NCBI GenBank assembly: GCA_019694215.1
Contig: JAIBCK010000035.1
Coordinates: forward strand, 1 to 32,773
From: Thermoflexales bacterium
Lineage (GTDB): Bacteria; Chloroflexota; Anaerolineae; J036; Brachytrichaceae
DNA: 32,773 bases
Direction of reading: 5' to 3'
Within the stretch, counting starts at the first letter, position 1, and each line of letters begins with the position of its first letter. Below the pieces are notes generated by a model that worked only from the letters and a program-made list of their open reading frames with translations, ran no database searches and was not told where the DNA came from. Shown here in pieces: positions 31,126 to 32,773 of the stretch. Both the position numbers and the translations under genes were made by a program.

Positions 31126-32690
31126 GGGCTGGGCAGCTCGATCCGCAGGTCGAGCCCACCCCCTGCCGGGCGCTCGAAGCTGACACTGCCGCGCATGAGC
31201 GAGACGCGCTCGCTGATCCCGAGCAGGCCAAAGCTGCGGCGCTGCGACAGCGCCGCGAGGTCGATGTCCCCGGCCAGCCCCTTGCCATTGTCCGTCAGGC
31301 GCAGCATCAGGCTGGCGGTTGCGGAGCGGCTGAGGGCGAGGTGCACGCGGGTGGCGCGGGCATGCTTCTTGATGTTGGCCAGCCCCTCCTGCACGATGCG
31401 ATACACCGAGAGCTCCATGGCCTCGGGCATGCGGCCGAGCTCGTCCTCGATCTCGAGGTCGATCGGGATGCCCGTCTGCGCCGACCACTTCTCCACCAGC
31501 GAGCGGATGGCCACCGAGAGGCCGTGTCGGTCGATCGTGGGAGGGCGCAGATCGCTGCACATCTCGCGCACATTGCCGATGGCCTGGCGCAGCCCGGTGC
31601 GGATCTTGAGCAGCTCGGCGCGCTGGGCGAGGTCGTCGCTCTCGTCCTCGACCTCCTCGATCTGATAGCTGTAGCTGAGCAGGTCCTGGATGACCTGGTC
31701 GTGCAGCTCGCGGGCCAGCCGCTTGCGCTCCGTCTCACGCTCTGTCATCAGACGCTGGTGGGCGTCCTGCAGCGCCAGGTTCAGCCGGTCCAGCGCCCCG
31801 AGCTGGTTGCGCATCCGGTCGATCAGCTCGCGGTTGAGCGAGTCCTGGGCTTCCAGGCTGAGCTGCAACTCGCGCTGCTGGCTGCGCAGCGATTCGGCCT
31901 GGCGCTGGGCGAGGTGATAGTTCTCGATGGCCCAGATCACCGGGGTGATCTGGTCGCGCCGGTTTGAGCCCACGATCAGCTCGACGATCTCGCGCGGGTC
32001 GGAATCCTGCGTTGTTCGGAGCGTCGTCGGACGGTCGGGATGCAGGATCAGGATGCGCTGGGTGATCGAGAAGATGTGTTTGAGGTCGTCGGCGATCAGG
32101 ATGACACCGGCACCCTGCTCGGCGCGCTGGCGCAGACAGCGCAACAGTGCGTTCTGCCGCTCGTAGGTTAGCGCATCCAACCCGCTGTCGACGACCAGCA
32201 CGCGCGCGGTGCGGCTGAGCAGGCGGGCCAGGGCGACGACATGACGTTGCTCGCCCGACAGGCGCGCCGCCTGCGCCGGGAAGAGCTCGGGCGGGAAGTC
32301 GAACTCGCGCAGGATCTGGCGCGCGCGGGCGAGCATGTCGCCGGTATCGAGCAGCATCCCCGCGCGCGGAAGGCGCGTCACCTCGCGGCCCATGAAGACG
32401 TTGGCCAGCACGCTGAGGTTGCCGGCCAGCGAGGGCCGCTCGTGGGCGACCTCGATCCCGAGCGCCTGGGCGCGGCGCGGATTGCGCAGCACGACGGGTT
32501 GATCGTCGACCAGAATGCCGCCGCCGGTCGGGAGCTCCGCGCCCGCGAGCAGGCGCGCGAGGGTGGATTTGCCCGCCCCGCGCTGCCCGACCACCCCTAG
32601 GATCTCGCCGGGATCGAGCGTGAAGGTCGCCTCGGTCAACGCTGCGACCGGACCGTGATACTTGCTCAGGGATTGCGCGTTTAGGAGCAT
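31086..32690 (-). CDS. ABC-ATPase-like domain fused to a NarL-type sensor histidine kinase
   Basis: A 534-residue soluble protein. Residues 1-245 form an RbsA/MglA-like ABC ATPase domain: Walker A GQRGAGKST (35-43), signature LSGEQ (144-148) and Walker B VLVVDSGLD (164-172). The catalytic Glu after Walker B is Ser169, and the H-loop His is Asp (IADDLKHI), so ATP binding is likely but turnover is not. A coiled coil (about 255-325) leads to a HisKA_3 domain with RELHDQVIQDLL (His330). The HATPase domain has N box EGLANIKKHA, G1 TDNGKG and G2 FGLLGI. No membrane helix is present. It probably senses nucleotide or a transporter state and phosphorylates a NarL-type regulator, which is not in the window. 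Promoter GTGACA-17-TATACT lies upstream. Confidence 0.9.
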   Translation of the reverse strand: MLLNAQSLSKYHGPVAALTEATFTLDPGEILGVVGQRGAGKSTLARLLAGAELPTGGGILVDDQPVVLRNPRRAQALGIEVAHERPSLAGNLSVLANVFMGREVTRLPRAGMLLDTGDMLARARQILREFDFPPELFPAQAARLSGEQRHVVALARLLSRTARVLVVDSGLDALTYERQNALLRCLRQRAEQGAGVILIADDLKHIFSITQRILILHPDRPTTLRTTQDSDPREIVELIVGSNRRDQITPVIWAIENYHLAQRQAESLRSQQRELQLSLEAQDSLNRELIDRMRNQLGALDRLNLALQDAHQRLMTERETERKRLARELHDQVIQDLLSYSYQIEEVEDESDDLAQRAELLKIRTGLRQAIGNVREMCSDLRPPTIDRHGLSVAIRSLVEKWSAQTGIPIDLEIEDELGRMPEAMELSVYRIVQEGLANIKKHARATRVHLALSRSATASLMLRLTDNGKGLAGDIDLAALSQRRSFGLLGISERVSLMRGSVSFERPAGGGLDLRIELPSPYPSLTEVVAPSA

Positions 32691-32707
32691 GTTGGCTGGG
32701 CGTGATC

Positions 32708-32736
32708 AGTATAGACCCCAATGATCCTGATGTCAC
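32708..32736 (-). promoter_or_regulatory. Promoter of the ABC-histidine kinase gene
   Basis: On the minus strand GTGACA (32736-32731) is followed by a 17-bp spacer and TATACT (32713-32708). The leader to the ATG at 32690 would be about 11 nt and lacks a Shine-Dalgarno sequence. Downstream of it, to the window edge, I see no gene. Confidence 0.72.
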
Positions 32737-32773
32737 CCCGACGGCGGTGCCACCTCGACCAAATGGTCTGTCG

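Noticed and set aside
29551-31560. 669-codon open frame on the minus strand
   Set aside because: It runs antisense across the ATP-grasp-GNAT gene and into the kinase gene; its composition is shadow-like and the plus-strand frame has clear motifs.

Overview
The window is GC-rich chromosomal DNA that I infer comes from a Chloroflexota (Anaerolineae-like) bacterium. The reasons are the high third-position GC, substrate-binding lipoproteins with Ala/Pro/Thr linkers after the lipobox, a Bacillus-type heme A synthase, a RecJ with a long C-terminal extension, and intergenic elements built from GACCGAN heptads. This is an inference from style; no rRNA or tRNA gene is present to prove it.

Left part (1-11.9 kb). 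On the minus strand a likely ctaA-dinB-prs run (prs cut by the left edge) lies beside a DUF4129-MoxR-DUF58 operon. Then comes a small ferritin-like (DUF2202) lipoprotein gene flanked by two inverted, 81-bp identical copies of an interspersed element. A minus-strand run follows: membrane glycosyltransferase, metallo-beta-lactamase-fold hydrolase and APH-like phosphotransferase. Divergent from it is an alpha/beta hydrolase-MFS transporter pair. The MFS gene ends inside a third copy of the element, which is followed by a perfect 23-bp-stem palindrome.

Middle (12-26.4 kb). A secreted parallel beta-helix protein and an orphan biotin carrier protein are each preceded by TACAAT exactly 8 nt before the ATG, suggesting near-leaderless transcripts. 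Next is a tightly packed eight-gene minus-strand operon: oligopeptide-type ABC binding protein, two permeases, MDR oxidoreductase, TPR protein, GntR regulator, Gfo/Idh/MocA oxidoreductase and M20 amidohydrolase. It starts from a canonical promoter whose transcription start region is covered by a 28-bp AT-rich palindrome, probably the GntR operator. No transporter ATPase genes are in the operon. recJ and a decayed TolB-like fragment follow.

Right part (26.4-32.8 kb). This is the most unusual region. An MtaD/SsnA-type amidohydrolase fused to a C-terminal CYTH domain is divergent from two adjacent ATP-grasp ligase genes, the second fused to a GNAT acetyltransferase. This looks like a small amide- or peptide-forming pathway of unknown product. 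Convergent to it is a protein joining a degenerate ABC ATPase domain (no catalytic Glu, no H-loop His) to a NarL-type histidine kinase, i.e. an ABC fold used as a sensor. Recurrent themes are near-leaderless promoters, ATGA start/stop overlaps and enzyme fusions.
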